Part shown: positions 44,039-52,815 of the stretch, piece by piece
Layout of the letters: the number at the start of each line of letters is the position of its first letter
Numbering within the stretch: position 1 is the stretch's first letter
Origin: CAYWNA01 sp964459305
GTDB taxonomy: Bacteria > Planctomycetota > Planctomycetia > Pirellulales > Pirellulaceae
Assembly (NCBI GenBank): GCA_964459305.1
Contig: CAYWNA010000005.1
Location: 1 to 64,000 of the forward strand
Length of the DNA: 64,000 nucleotides
Reading direction: 5' to 3'
Notes under the pieces: model-generated
Seen by the model: only the letters and a program-made list of their open reading frames with translations
Databases searched by the model: none
Told to the model about the DNA's origin: nothing
Position numbers and translations under genes: made by a program

Positions 44039-46033
44039 TCACGAATGGTGGTGGGTACTATCGGAAGAGCTTCGATGGATGGAATCCTGGGAAGGCGAAG
44101 CTCCTGTTGAGCCGCGGCCCTTCCATAACTTCGTGGCTCGTCGGGAGCCGCGCCTGCCCGCCTCGCGACGAGGTTCGGTAGTGCGGATATCGTGATCGAC
44201 ATCCGGTGATCGGCGTCCCGGTCCTAACCGCGTCGCCGCCGGGTCTGCAGCGACCGAGTGAATGACTTCCACAATACGAGTTAAATCTCCTTCGCTGAGA
44301 TTCGATCCACTGGGTAAACACAATCCATCACGAAACAACTGTTCCGCGACTTTGCCACCACTGACGCGGCAACCCGTGAAGAGCGGCTGCAAGTGCATTG
44401 GCTTCCAGGCAGGACGCGATTCGATATTTTCCCGCTCCAAGGCCAGGCGGATGTTGTCGCACGTGGCCCCGAATTGCTCGGGATCGACCGTGATGCAAGT
44501 CAACCAACGAGTCGATTGCCCCGCCGGATGCTCGGGCATGAAAGCGATCCCCGGCAGGCCGCCGAGTGCCTGCTGATAGAACCGGAAGTTCGCTCGTCGC
44601 TTCTCCACTCGCTCATCTAGCACTCGCAATTGTCCCCGGCCCACCGCCGCCAGTAGATTGCTCATGCGGTAGTTGTAGCCCAGTTGAGAGTGTTCGTAGT
44701 GCGGGACGGGATCTCGGGCCTGGGTGGCCAGAAGCCGCGCCCGTTCGGCCCAGTCCCTTCGCTTCGTCACCAGCATGCCGCCGCCGCTGGTCGTGATGAT
44801 TTTGTTGCCATTGAAAGAGAAGCAACCGATTTCGCCCAGCGTGCCAGCGGCTTGTCCGCGATAGGTCGCTCCCAACGCCTCGGCAGCGTCTTCGATCAAA
44901 GGGACCTCGTAGAAGCGGCAGAGTTCTCGGATCGGTTCGTAATCGGCGCATTGACCGAACACGTCGACCGCCAGCACAGCTTTGAGCGGTCGTCCTCGCC
45001 GGACGCCAGCCTCCAATTCCTCGGCAAGCAGGTCGGGATCCAGATTCCAAGTACTCCGTTCGCTGTCGATGAAGACCGGAGTGGCATCCACATAACGGAT
45101 GGCATTGGCAGTGGCTACGAAAGTCAAGGTCGCGGTCGCCACCTCATCGCCAGGTCTGATCTCCAGCGAGAGCAGCGCTAAATGCAATGCCGCCGTGCCA
45201 CTTGACAGGGCCACCGCGTGCTCGATGCCGATTTCTTGCGCGAACTCTCGCTCAAAAGCATCGACATGCGGCCCCATCGGCGCGATCCAGTTTGAATCGA
45301 AGGCCTCCAACAACAGGTCGCGTGATTCTTGCGACAGATGAGGTGGCGAAAGGTAAATGCGGCTCAACGACCCCAAGGAGGCATCTTCCGTGGCGGCGGC
45401 CAATCTGCCGTCAGCAGCTTCCGACGGGGAACCCATGAACTCCGGCATCGTTACGCCCGACGCCGCATCGATTCCGTCGCGCCGCAATACGCTCCGGGTC
45501 GTTTTGATCAGAATCCAGATGTCCAGCCACAGACTCGGGTGGTCGACGTACCAGACGTCGAGCCGGAACTTCTCTTCCCAGGAAATGGCATTGCGACCGT
45601 TGACCTGCGCCAGGCCAGTGATTCCAGGCCTGACCTCGTGTCGTCGCGCCTGATCTGGTGTGTAGCGGTCCAAATATTCGATCAGGAGCGGACGCGGCCC
45701 AACCAGACTCATCTCGCCGCGCAACACGTTGATCAATTCCGGCAATTCGTCGAGACTGGCACTTCGCAGAAATCGCCCCAGTCGCGTTACCCGCTGGCAG
45801 TCCGGGAGTAGCCGACCCTCATCGTCTCGCAATTCAAGCATCGTGCGGAACTTGAACATCGCGAACGGTCTGCCGTACAGCCCCGGTCGCTGCTGGCGAA
45901 ACAGGATGGGACGACCCACCGTTACGCGAATCGCGATCGCAACTAGCACCATGACGGGTGATAGAATCGCCAGCCCAGCCAGGGTTGCGACAAGGTCAAG
46001 CACTCGCTTTGTTGGACTCTGCCAAGCTGTCAT
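44039..46033 (-). CDS. PglC-PglE fusion: phosphoglycosyl transferase plus UDP-4-keto-sugar aminotransferase
   Basis: 664 residues from 46033 (KRVLDLVATLAGLAILSPV immediately follows; the longer frame to 46162 overlaps the upstream gene). Residues 1-200 are a monotopic phosphoglycosyl transferase: the reentrant-helix Ser25-Pro26, RPGLYGRPFAMFKFRTM, catalytic Asp95-Glu96 in SLDELPEL, and RPGITGLAQVNGRNAISWEE. Residues about 225-620 are a DegT/DnrJ/EryC1/StrS aminotransferase: IYLSPPHLSQE, DSNWIAPMGPHVDAFE as in PglE, Asp382 and PLP-lysine Lys411 in FNGNKIITTSGGGM. One protein thus would make UDP-4-amino sugar and load a sugar onto undecaprenyl phosphate. The last 60 residues are Arg/Ser-rich and derive from an interspersed repeat. 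Confidence 0.88.
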   Translation of the reverse strand: MTAWQSPTKRVLDLVATLAGLAILSPVMVLVAIAIRVTVGRPILFRQQRPGLYGRPFAMFKFRTMLELRDDEGRLLPDCQRVTRLGRFLRSASLDELPELINVLRGEMSLVGPRPLLIEYLDRYTPDQARRHEVRPGITGLAQVNGRNAISWEEKFRLDVWYVDHPSLWLDIWILIKTTRSVLRRDGIDAASGVTMPEFMGSPSEAADGRLAAATEDASLGSLSRIYLSPPHLSQESRDLLLEAFDSNWIAPMGPHVDAFEREFAQEIGIEHAVALSSGTAALHLALLSLEIRPGDEVATATLTFVATANAIRYVDATPVFIDSERSTWNLDPDLLAEELEAGVRRGRPLKAVLAVDVFGQCADYEPIRELCRFYEVPLIEDAAEALGATYRGQAAGTLGEIGCFSFNGNKIITTSGGGMLVTKRRDWAERARLLATQARDPVPHYEHSQLGYNYRMSNLLAAVGRGQLRVLDERVEKRRANFRFYQQALGGLPGIAFMPEHPAGQSTRWLTCITVDPEQFGATCDNIRLALERENIESRPAWKPMHLQPLFTGCRVSGGKVAEQLFRDGLCLPSGSNLSEGDLTRIVEVIHSVAADPAATRLGPGRRSPDVDHDIRTTEPRREAGRRGSRRATKLWKGRGSTGASPSQDSIHRSSSDSTHHHS
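44089..44160. repeat. interspersed palindromic element read into the 3' end of the PglC-PglE gene
   Basis: Imperfect inverted arms start GGGAAGGCGAAGCTCCTG and, from the other side, CGGGCAGGCGCGGCTCCCG, with a short centre. Matching elements are at 1314-1344 (one arm) and 55453-55523. The insert encodes the divergent C-terminal tail, including GSTGASPS on the minus strand. Confidence 0.6.
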
Positions 46034-46092
46034 TGTATTCGCAATCACAATTAGAGCAGGATACCGCTGGACTATGCAGTCGGCCGCTTTTC

Positions 46093-47253
46093 TCACGTGG
46101 ACAAGCCGTAGACGTCTGCCAGTATCTTCTTGACAATTATCTTTTCGTCGAACTCTTCGCATGCCTTTACGTGCGAGTGTTCGCCATATGCTGCCTGCAA
46201 CTGCCGATCCTGCAGCAGTGTGACTATTGCAGAAGCCAGCGAGCGAGAATCCTTCGCAGGCACGAGAAAACCATTCTTGCCCTGATCAACAACCTCCCGG
46301 CATCCCGCACTGTCAGTGGTCACAACCGGCTTTGTCATTGCCAGTGCCTCCAGAAGAACGCGAGGGACACCCTCCCGGTAGTACGATGGCAGTACGACAA
46401 CATTCGAGATCGCCAAGAGTTCTGTGATATCTGTTCGGGGTCCGAGAAAAACAAAGTGGGGCGATGAGGCATTTGTTAGGTACTCTTCCGGGACTGCGTC
46501 GGGGTTGTCTCGATCGATCGGTCCTACGAGCACAAATTTCACTGCAAGCCCCCAATCTGCCGCATTAGTACTGGCCTCTACAAACTGCCGTACTCCTTTG
46601 CTCCATATCGCGCGGCCGACGACCATCAAGACAACTTGAGTCTCTGGCTCGACTTCCAGTTCAGCGCGCAGACGGTTTCGAGCTTCGTGGTCCACGCGGT
46701 CGATAGAAAACTCTTCCAGATTGATGCCTCCACTGCGAACGAGTAAGGTCTTTGAGGGGGCAACGATACCCAAACGCTGAAAGAGCTGCAGATCATCCGG
46801 GTTCTGAAAGTACATACGGCTACACGCTCTGCCGCCGAGTTTGTACAGTTGACGCACCATGAAGCTAAGAACTGCTTGCCTCCATCCATCGCCTTCTGCA
46901 AAACCAGAGCCCGCACCGTTTACGAGGGTGACAATCTTGGGAACGCCTGCCAATCGGGCCATTAGGCTGCCGAAGACGTTTGGCTTGATCGTCATGTTGT
47001 GCACGATGTCGGGCTTCTCGGCACGGAAGATCCGATAAAGATCAAAGCACATCTTGAGATCGCGACGGGGAGCAATGAATTCGCTGAGCGCAATCGGGAT
47101 GTGCCTTGCCCCCATCTCGACGATCCTCTCCACATAGGGCCCCGGTGGCGTTACCACTACGACGGCGATTCCATGGTCGAGAAGGGCCTTGATGAGGCCT
47201 CTGCGAAATCGCCAAATGCCGCCGTCACGATTACAGACGAGCATTATTTTCAT
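46093..47253 (-). CDS. GT4 glycosyltransferase (PglA/EpsD-like)
   Basis: 386 residues from MKIMLVCNRDG at 47253, with GAGG 8 bases upstream; an upstream extension to 47418 overlaps the preceding gene. GT-B fold: N-terminal WRFRRGLIKALLDHG and DIVHNMTIKPNVFGSLMARL, C-terminal LMVVGRAIWSKGVRQFVEA and the donor-binding YYREGVPRVLLEALA with the EX7E motif. The N-terminal pattern is that of GT4 enzymes which add the second sugar to an undecaprenyl-PP-linked residue, so it may act directly after the PglC domain. Retaining mechanism by family. Confidence 0.85.
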   Translation of the reverse strand: MKIMLVCNRDGGIWRFRRGLIKALLDHGIAVVVVTPPGPYVERIVEMGARHIPIALSEFIAPRRDLKMCFDLYRIFRAEKPDIVHNMTIKPNVFGSLMARLAGVPKIVTLVNGAGSGFAEGDGWRQAVLSFMVRQLYKLGGRACSRMYFQNPDDLQLFQRLGIVAPSKTLLVRSGGINLEEFSIDRVDHEARNRLRAELEVEPETQVVLMVVGRAIWSKGVRQFVEASTNAADWGLAVKFVLVGPIDRDNPDAVPEEYLTNASSPHFVFLGPRTDITELLAISNVVVLPSYYREGVPRVLLEALAMTKPVVTTDSAGCREVVDQGKNGFLVPAKDSRSLASAIVTLLQDRQLQAAYGEHSHVKACEEFDEKIIVKKILADVYGLST

Positions 47254-47305
47254 GGCAGAATCCTCGTGTCTGGCAGGCGCCAGGTCTGCTTGGGTACAAC
47301 TCGGC

Positions 47306-48511
47306 CTAATTTCGTTCGATGACTCTAAGCCACTCGTCGGTCTTTTCTCTAAGGTAACGATAGAAACCGGCGCGCCGCTCGCGCAACACCCCCTCGCGAT
47401 ACTCTTTCGCTGTTTCAAGGTTCCGCGCCGACATCGCGGTGAGGCGTTTGGGATCGCTAACCACCTCTCGGATCTTCAGCGCTAGGGCCTCCACATCTCC
47501 CGGTGGAACCATGTCCTCCGGGGCTAGGAGCTCCGGGATCCCTCCCACGGTGGAGCTGATACAAGGCAAGCCTCGCGCCATGGCTTCCACCAGTGCACGC
47601 GGCAAGCCCTCTTGTCGCGAGGGTAAGACGAACACGTCAGCCCCGTCCAATACCCGGCGGACGCCTTCGGCCGCAGGAAGTTGTCCCAGGAAATCGACTC
47701 GCCCTCCTAGCCCTTGGGCGGCAGCTCTTGCTTCCAGCTCGCTGCGGTGTTTCCCGTCACCAACAAACACAAGCCTCAGATCAAGGCTTCTTTCCACACA
47801 ACGTGCAACTGCATCAATAAGCACATCCGGCGCCTTGAAAAAATGCGCCAGCGAACCCACCATGACGATCGTTTGGGGCCGCCCGTTGGCGGTGCAGTCC
47901 GCCCGGGGCCGATCGACCAGCGCTATTGGTGGAAGTTCGACGTCAGAGCAACCGATCGCGTAGGCCCCGTCGCCAGGCGGATACCGACGTTGCAGAGCCT
48001 CGGCAGTCACGTAGGCTGCCGCGAAGGCCCGCTGGCAGTGCAACCGCAGGTCACGCGAGAACCACCGGCGGAACAGAGGTCGCAAGGGATGTCGATTCGC
48101 CCTTGGTCCAAATACGTCATAGGGATCGGCGACAACCTCGGCGGCGTAAGGATGTCTTTTTCGCGATAGCATCGGGAAAAGGCTCGTCGCGAGTTGCGAC
48201 GGTATGCGCAAGATCACTGCATCACGGTCGCCAACCGCCCCTCGCACAGCCCGCCGCACACGCCGGGCCTTTCGCAGGTATTGCTGGGGACCGATGTAGT
48301 GCGGTACCGGTGCGAAGCTGACATCCTGGCAGTCGGCCCGCATCCAGCTGGGCTGAGCGGTTGTCACCGATCGCACGCGGGCAATGACCCGTACCTGTTC
48401 AAACACATCGAGATACCGGAGCCAAAAAGGGCTGGGAAACTGACCATCTGTCCACACCGTCCCGTCAGGTGTTCTCATGAAGCGGTGTTCGAGTACGATG
48501 CAAACTCTCAT
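47306..48511 (-). CDS. GT4 glycosyltransferase
   Basis: 401 residues, GT-B fold. The N-terminal domain has DGQFPSPFWLRYLDVFEQVR and YAAEVVADPYDVFGPRANRH; the C-terminal domain has TIVMVGSLAHFFKAPDVLID, LRLVFVGDGKHRSELE and the EX7E nucleotide-sugar site SRQEGLPRALVEAMARGLP. AAGG lies upstream of the ATG. Third glycosyltransferase of the operon in reverse order; donor and acceptor unknown. 52 bases separate it from the next gene. Confidence 0.88.
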   Translation of the reverse strand: MRVCIVLEHRFMRTPDGTVWTDGQFPSPFWLRYLDVFEQVRVIARVRSVTTAQPSWMRADCQDVSFAPVPHYIGPQQYLRKARRVRRAVRGAVGDRDAVILRIPSQLATSLFPMLSRKRHPYAAEVVADPYDVFGPRANRHPLRPLFRRWFSRDLRLHCQRAFAAAYVTAEALQRRYPPGDGAYAIGCSDVELPPIALVDRPRADCTANGRPQTIVMVGSLAHFFKAPDVLIDAVARCVERSLDLRLVFVGDGKHRSELEARAAAQGLGGRVDFLGQLPAAEGVRRVLDGADVFVLPSRQEGLPRALVEAMARGLPCISSTVGGIPELLAPEDMVPPGDVEALALKIREVVSDPKRLTAMSARNLETAKEYREGVLRERRAGFYRYLREKTDEWLRVIERN

Positions 48512-48557
48512 TTTGAATCAACCTTTATGAGTCAAAACCTCCGAACGGATGCGTTCG

Positions 48558-49727
48558 CTACGCTCGATTTACCGTGATCGCATTGACGTCGCTGTCACTG
48601 TTCGTAAGGCTCGTTTCGGGATCGCCGTCCCACACTCGACATTGGTCCTGGGCGCACCGGCGAATCTGAAAAGGGGTTTCCAGGAATGCGGTGGAGGCCA
48701 TCTTTCGCCGATCTATACAAAAGAGATTCCGCAGAGCGAGGGCTTTCCTCGCCCACTGCTGATTCGTTGTGGCTAGTGACTCAGAGTGCAATGAAGGGAG
48801 CAGATCTTGGATTTCGCGGATCACCGCCAGGTCGCTAGCGAGTACTGGTACGCCCACTGCACACGCCTCGAGTACCACTCCGGGCAAACCTTCCCATTGG
48901 GATGGAAAGAGCATTACGTCCGCGGCTTCCAGCAGTCTGGACACATCAGGGCGATTGCCCAACGCGCGGACGCGCCGGTCAAGGCCGCGAGATTTAATCC
49001 GAGCCAAGACTTCGCTTTCGTATTCGTTTTGGCCGGACCCGGCAAGCAGCAGATACGCCTTTGGATCTGTTCGTAGCACCTCCGCGAAGATATCAACCAA
49101 TCGCAACTGATTCTTTTGTGGCACCATCCTGCCGATGTGGAGATACAATGCGCTATCGTCGGGCAGTGCCAATTCTTCTCGCACGGTGCTTGCATCTGCC
49201 GCGTGAAAGTCGGTCAAATCCAATCCGTTGTAAATGACCTGACAGCGCGAATCGGATTTCCACATGGGCCAAGACTCGCTCATCGCATTTCCACACACGG
49301 CCAGAATATGCGTCGCATATTGGTCGATCCAGCGGCCCATCAATCGCCGCTGTAGCCTGCGACGCAAAGTGTCCGGATGATCGTCTCGCGAGTTGCGAAA
49401 ATGGGCGATGCGCATTGGGACAAGTTCACACGCTGCCAAACGAAGAATGTAACCGGAGAAATAGTGCACGTGCGAATGCACGGCATCATACTTCTCGTTT
49501 TGCAACAGCGCGCGAAATCGTCGTGCAAACCCTATGTCCAATCGACAAGGATGAATTTGCCCGCCGAGCTTTTCATATTCTCCCGCCAGTGCTCCGCGGC
49601 GGCCGGATAGCGTGCAAAAATCAAGTTGATAACGACTTCGATCGATGTTGCGCATGATATCGAGGGTGCGCAATTCGGCACCGCCATAATCGAGGCTTCC
49701 GAAGATGTGTAGTACGCGACGGCTCAT
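48558..49727 (-). CDS. GT4 glycosyltransferase
   Basis: 389 residues beginning 6 bases after the polymerase stop. LHIFGSLDYGGAELRTLDIM is the glycine-rich N-terminal loop of GT4 enzymes; LYLHIGRMVPQKNQLRLVDI and PSQWEGLPGVVLEACAVGVP (EX7E) form the donor site. The last 40 residues after the RNLFCIDRRK segment diverge and may be a degenerate end. Adds one sugar of the repeat unit; donor unknown. Confidence 0.87.
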   Translation of the reverse strand: MSRRVLHIFGSLDYGGAELRTLDIMRNIDRSRYQLDFCTLSGRRGALAGEYEKLGGQIHPCRLDIGFARRFRALLQNEKYDAVHSHVHYFSGYILRLAACELVPMRIAHFRNSRDDHPDTLRRRLQRRLMGRWIDQYATHILAVCGNAMSESWPMWKSDSRCQVIYNGLDLTDFHAADASTVREELALPDDSALYLHIGRMVPQKNQLRLVDIFAEVLRTDPKAYLLLAGSGQNEYESEVLARIKSRGLDRRVRALGNRPDVSRLLEAADVMLFPSQWEGLPGVVLEACAVGVPVLASDLAVIREIQDLLPSLHSESLATTNQQWARKALALRNLFCIDRRKMASTAFLETPFQIRRCAQDQCRVWDGDPETSLTNSDSDVNAITVNRA

Positions 49728-49733
49728 GTTGTG

Positions 49734-51248
49734 CTAGCTCACCCCGTTCATTTCCGACTTTCCATGCGTATCATCCTCGATGGTCATTGAGTTCGCTCCA
49801 GGGCGCAGTTTGGCCAACTGTACCAGCAAGAAGACCAATCCAAGTCCCCCAAGTATCTGTACGGGCACCTGAATGAAGGCGTTGCGCACCGAATACAACA
49901 GCGGGAAAAAAACCATACCAAGGATCGCTGCGCGAACGTAGTCGATCGCGATTGAGTCCAAATATCCCAACACGAAACCAGTCAAGAACATGACGCTTAA
50001 CACTCCTGCAGGCCCGAAGTTGCAATATGCTTCTGCTACCGGCGAGAATCCCACTGGCCCGACGCGCGTCTGCGTTACAACATCCATTAGGCGGAAATCC
50101 TCTTCCGCCTCTGGTGGCTCCCACCCCGGGACGACGCGACGCACCGCCCGGTCAAAGGGTGCCCAATAGCTGGCGCCGAGAATCAAGGGATCACCTTCGT
50201 CGCGCCATTGCACTGCCAGCGAGACGGGACGAATCGATCCGCCCATTTCCGCGAGTGCTGCGAACGGACTGATTCGAGTTTGAGAAAGATCAAGATCCTT
50301 AAACCCGGTGGCTCGGTAGGTCTTGATAAAAGCACACGCGCTCAGCGAACAGACCCCCAGTATCAATGCGGTCTTCGTCGAAATCGGGCGAGATCGTTTG
50401 GCCGAAATGGCTAGCGCCGTGCACGTGGGAAAGAACACTTCACCACGCAAACCGAGAGGCAACACGGTGGCTGCCCAGATCCCGAAAATCCAAAAACCAG
50501 TTCGTTTCAATCGAGATGGCGGTGCGGCGGACAACAGGATGCAACCCAATCCCAACAGGAAGTAATAGTTGGCCAAACTTGACCCGACCTCTGCGGTCAC
50601 AGCCAAGTAGTCCTGGTAGGCAATCATCAGCACGGAGATGCCGCCGCTTCTGAGGACGGTCAGGTACCAAAGCCCAACGCTCCCGCTCACCAGCCCAAAA
50701 CCCACGATAGTGAAAACGCGGCCCACGTGTTCGTCGCTTGCCTTGAATCTGCGGATCTGGTGCAATAGTTGCTGTCGCCTTTCCGCACCAACAACCGATG
50801 CTGCACAGGCACCTACGCTGTACGCGATCAGCCCCACCGTGGCCAACAGTATCGCTTCTTTCGTATAAGCTGAATAAAACCATCGGTCCATGTAAGCTAC
50901 GAGGTCTTCATGTACGTGCGCACCGATCGCCACCACAAACGCCATGCCAAAATGGAACATGCAAAAGACCGACGCATACATGAACGACGGACTCCACACG
51001 TCACGCGACGACGCACTCAATACGATCCAAATGATTATTGGCATGCAGACAGACGCGACGACACACAACGTCTCCGTATTCAGTTGCAGCAGACCATCCA
51101 TCGATACGCAAAACGGTATCAACAACACGATGCTAAGCATGAACAGCAGCATTCGATTGAGGAACGCGTCCGTTGTCTGATCGATCAGCACTTCTCCCCG
51201 ATCGCCATCACTGCGCGTGTCGCCAAATGATGTTGTCACAACCGGCAT
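49734..51248 (-). CDS. wzy: O-antigen/oligosaccharide repeat-unit polymerase (Wzy-type)
   Basis: A 504-residue polytopic membrane protein with roughly 11-12 hydrophobic segments and a large periplasmic loop (about 290-400) containing PLILGASYWAPFDRAVRRVV. This layout and the position between flippase and glycosyltransferases indicate Wzy, which joins lipid-linked repeat units in the periplasm. Sequence is poorly conserved in this family, so the call rests mainly on topology, PPLGLRGEV-like arginine loop (LPLGLRGEVFFP) and context. AAAGG about 9 bases upstream of the ATG. Confidence 0.75.
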   Translation of the reverse strand: MPVVTTSFGDTRSDGDRGEVLIDQTTDAFLNRMLLFMLSIVLLIPFCVSMDGLLQLNTETLCVVASVCMPIIIWIVLSASSRDVWSPSFMYASVFCMFHFGMAFVVAIGAHVHEDLVAYMDRWFYSAYTKEAILLATVGLIAYSVGACAASVVGAERRQQLLHQIRRFKASDEHVGRVFTIVGFGLVSGSVGLWYLTVLRSGGISVLMIAYQDYLAVTAEVGSSLANYYFLLGLGCILLSAAPPSRLKRTGFWIFGIWAATVLPLGLRGEVFFPTCTALAISAKRSRPISTKTALILGVCSLSACAFIKTYRATGFKDLDLSQTRISPFAALAEMGGSIRPVSLAVQWRDEGDPLILGASYWAPFDRAVRRVVPGWEPPEAEEDFRLMDVVTQTRVGPVGFSPVAEAYCNFGPAGVLSVMFLTGFVLGYLDSIAIDYVRAAILGMVFFPLLYSVRNAFIQVPVQILGGLGLVFLLVQLAKLRPGANSMTIEDDTHGKSEMNGVS

Positions 51249-51252
51249 GGCA

Positions 51253-51390
51253 CTAGCCTTTCATTTTCGGGCCAATGGCCGCCATCGCGCCGGATGTGTT
51301 GACGGCACGGGAGCCCTCAATCCGTGACTGGACTCTTTCAGCAACCCGCGCTATCGATTCCTGAGCAGTATTGGCGGTCATGACCAGCAT
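51253..51390 (-). CDS. possible 45-residue small protein upstream of wzy
   Basis: An open frame MLVMTANTAQESIARVAERV... ending in KMKG-stop 4 bases before the wzy ATG. It contains an amphipathic helix and no signal. GAGG lies about 11 bases upstream. The gap between flippase and polymerase genes is otherwise empty, and the wzy ribosome site lies in its last codons. It may be a leader-type reading frame or chance. Confidence 0.3.
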   Translation of the reverse strand: MLVMTANTAQESIARVAERVQSRIEGSRAVNTSGAMAAIGPKMKG

Positions 51391-51463
51391 GCCGGATTGT
51401 TCCTCACGTGGGTCGGGGCTCCACTGGCGTTCGCACCGTCGGATATGGGTAGTGATGTCTTGA

Positions 51464-52801
51464 TCACGGACTGTTTCCGGAAATTCGCTTTGGAGGCAGG
51501 ACCCAGTAGATCAGAGTCGAATACGCAACAAGTCGTATCGCCGCTACAACAACGCCTGCCGTCGCGGCGCCAACGAGGCCATAAGTGGGTACGAATAGCG
51601 CGCAAAGGCAGAGCAGCGTGCTGATGGCAATCAGGTTAATTAGAAATTGAGTCTTGAACCGTCTTGTCGGCGTGAGAGCCGTCCCCAGGAAAGAACTGAC
51701 AAACCCCAGCGCGGCCGCAAGCGTAAGCAAGATAAATACATCCATGTACTGTGCGTACTCTGGCGTGTAGAGGGTCGCCAGAATCGGTCGCCCGGCGACC
51801 ACGACAACAAGCAACGCGACTGCTCCCAGCAAAACACCTATACCCAGCAATTTTGACAGCAATGCGATGAACGCGGCGCGGTCTCCGGCGGCGAAGTACC
51901 TGGCGAGTCGCGGACTGGCGGAATGGGCGAGCGACAACACAACCATGGTACCCGCTACCATGGTGTAGCCCATGGCAGCAAAAATACCCAGATTACCTTC
52001 CCCCAGGTATCGTTCGACGAAATACCGGGGAATGTTAGTGCTGAGCGATGACAGCATCATGACACATCCGAGCGGTAGTGCGAGCCAGGTGAGCCTTGCC
52101 AGTACGTTAAGGTTCCATCGCGGCCTTAACGCATCGAATGTGGACAAGCGTGTAACGAGGCTCATACGGATGACATCAGAGGCGGCGCGAAAGATGTAAC
52201 AGACTAGCGTCAGGAGCGGAGCAATTGCCCAGCCCACGGCTCCCCACAGCAGATTGCCAGTCAGCGCGATTCCCGCCGCCATACCTCCAAGCGAGAGGAA
52301 CCCGGTAATCATTTTCGCCTTTGCGATCCGGTCCATCTGCTCATGCTTTTGTATCAAGCCGTAGAAGACCTCCCCGAGCGAATCCAATGCCTTGCCGACA
52401 CCAACGGCGATAACGATGGCTGCCAACTCCTTGCGATACCCAGTGAGATGGGCGACGCTCACGACGATGAGTAGCGCGAGGACTGTTGTCAAAAGACGCA
52501 GGCCCAAGAAATCGCCAAACCGGTATTCGTCTCTTGCATCGGTTGCCTGAATGCCCCTCAGTTGGAGGTTCGCCAACATGAACACCGGCGCGGTTACTGC
52601 AAGCCCTAGCGCAAACTGACCGACCATCTCTGGGTTGCCATTCTTGGCAAGGACCATGAGGACGCCCCACTGACAACCGGCATGACATGTGTTGCCCAAA
52701 AACATCCACGAGAAGTTGGCTCGTAGCGAAAGCGTTCCGTGCGCAGACGGTTTGTCCAACGCCGCAACAGTGTTCGGCGCATTTTCCAGTGAAACACTCA
52801 T
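51464..52801 (-). CDS. wzx: Wzx-type lipid-linked oligosaccharide flippase
   Basis: 445 residues from MSVSLENA at 52801, 14 bases after the dehydratase stop; a longer frame would overlap that gene. Twelve to fourteen hydrophobic helices in the MATE/MOP polysaccharide-transporter pattern: ANFSWMFLGNTCHAGCQWGV at the first helix, IPRYFVERYLGEGNLGIFAA at helix 7-8 and a paired second half. It would flip undecaprenyl-PP repeat units to the periplasm for Wzy. Confidence 0.87.
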   Translation of the reverse strand: MSVSLENAPNTVAALDKPSAHGTLSLRANFSWMFLGNTCHAGCQWGVLMVLAKNGNPEMVGQFALGLAVTAPVFMLANLQLRGIQATDARDEYRFGDFLGLRLLTTVLALLIVVSVAHLTGYRKELAAIVIAVGVGKALDSLGEVFYGLIQKHEQMDRIAKAKMITGFLSLGGMAAGIALTGNLLWGAVGWAIAPLLTLVCYIFRAASDVIRMSLVTRLSTFDALRPRWNLNVLARLTWLALPLGCVMMLSSLSTNIPRYFVERYLGEGNLGIFAAMGYTMVAGTMVVLSLAHSASPRLARYFAAGDRAAFIALLSKLLGIGVLLGAVALLVVVVAGRPILATLYTPEYAQYMDVFILLTLAAALGFVSSFLGTALTPTRRFKTQFLINLIAISTLLCLCALFVPTYGLVGAATAGVVVAAIRLVAYSTLIYWVLPPKRISGNSP

Positions 52802-52815
52802 TGCACGGTCTACCG

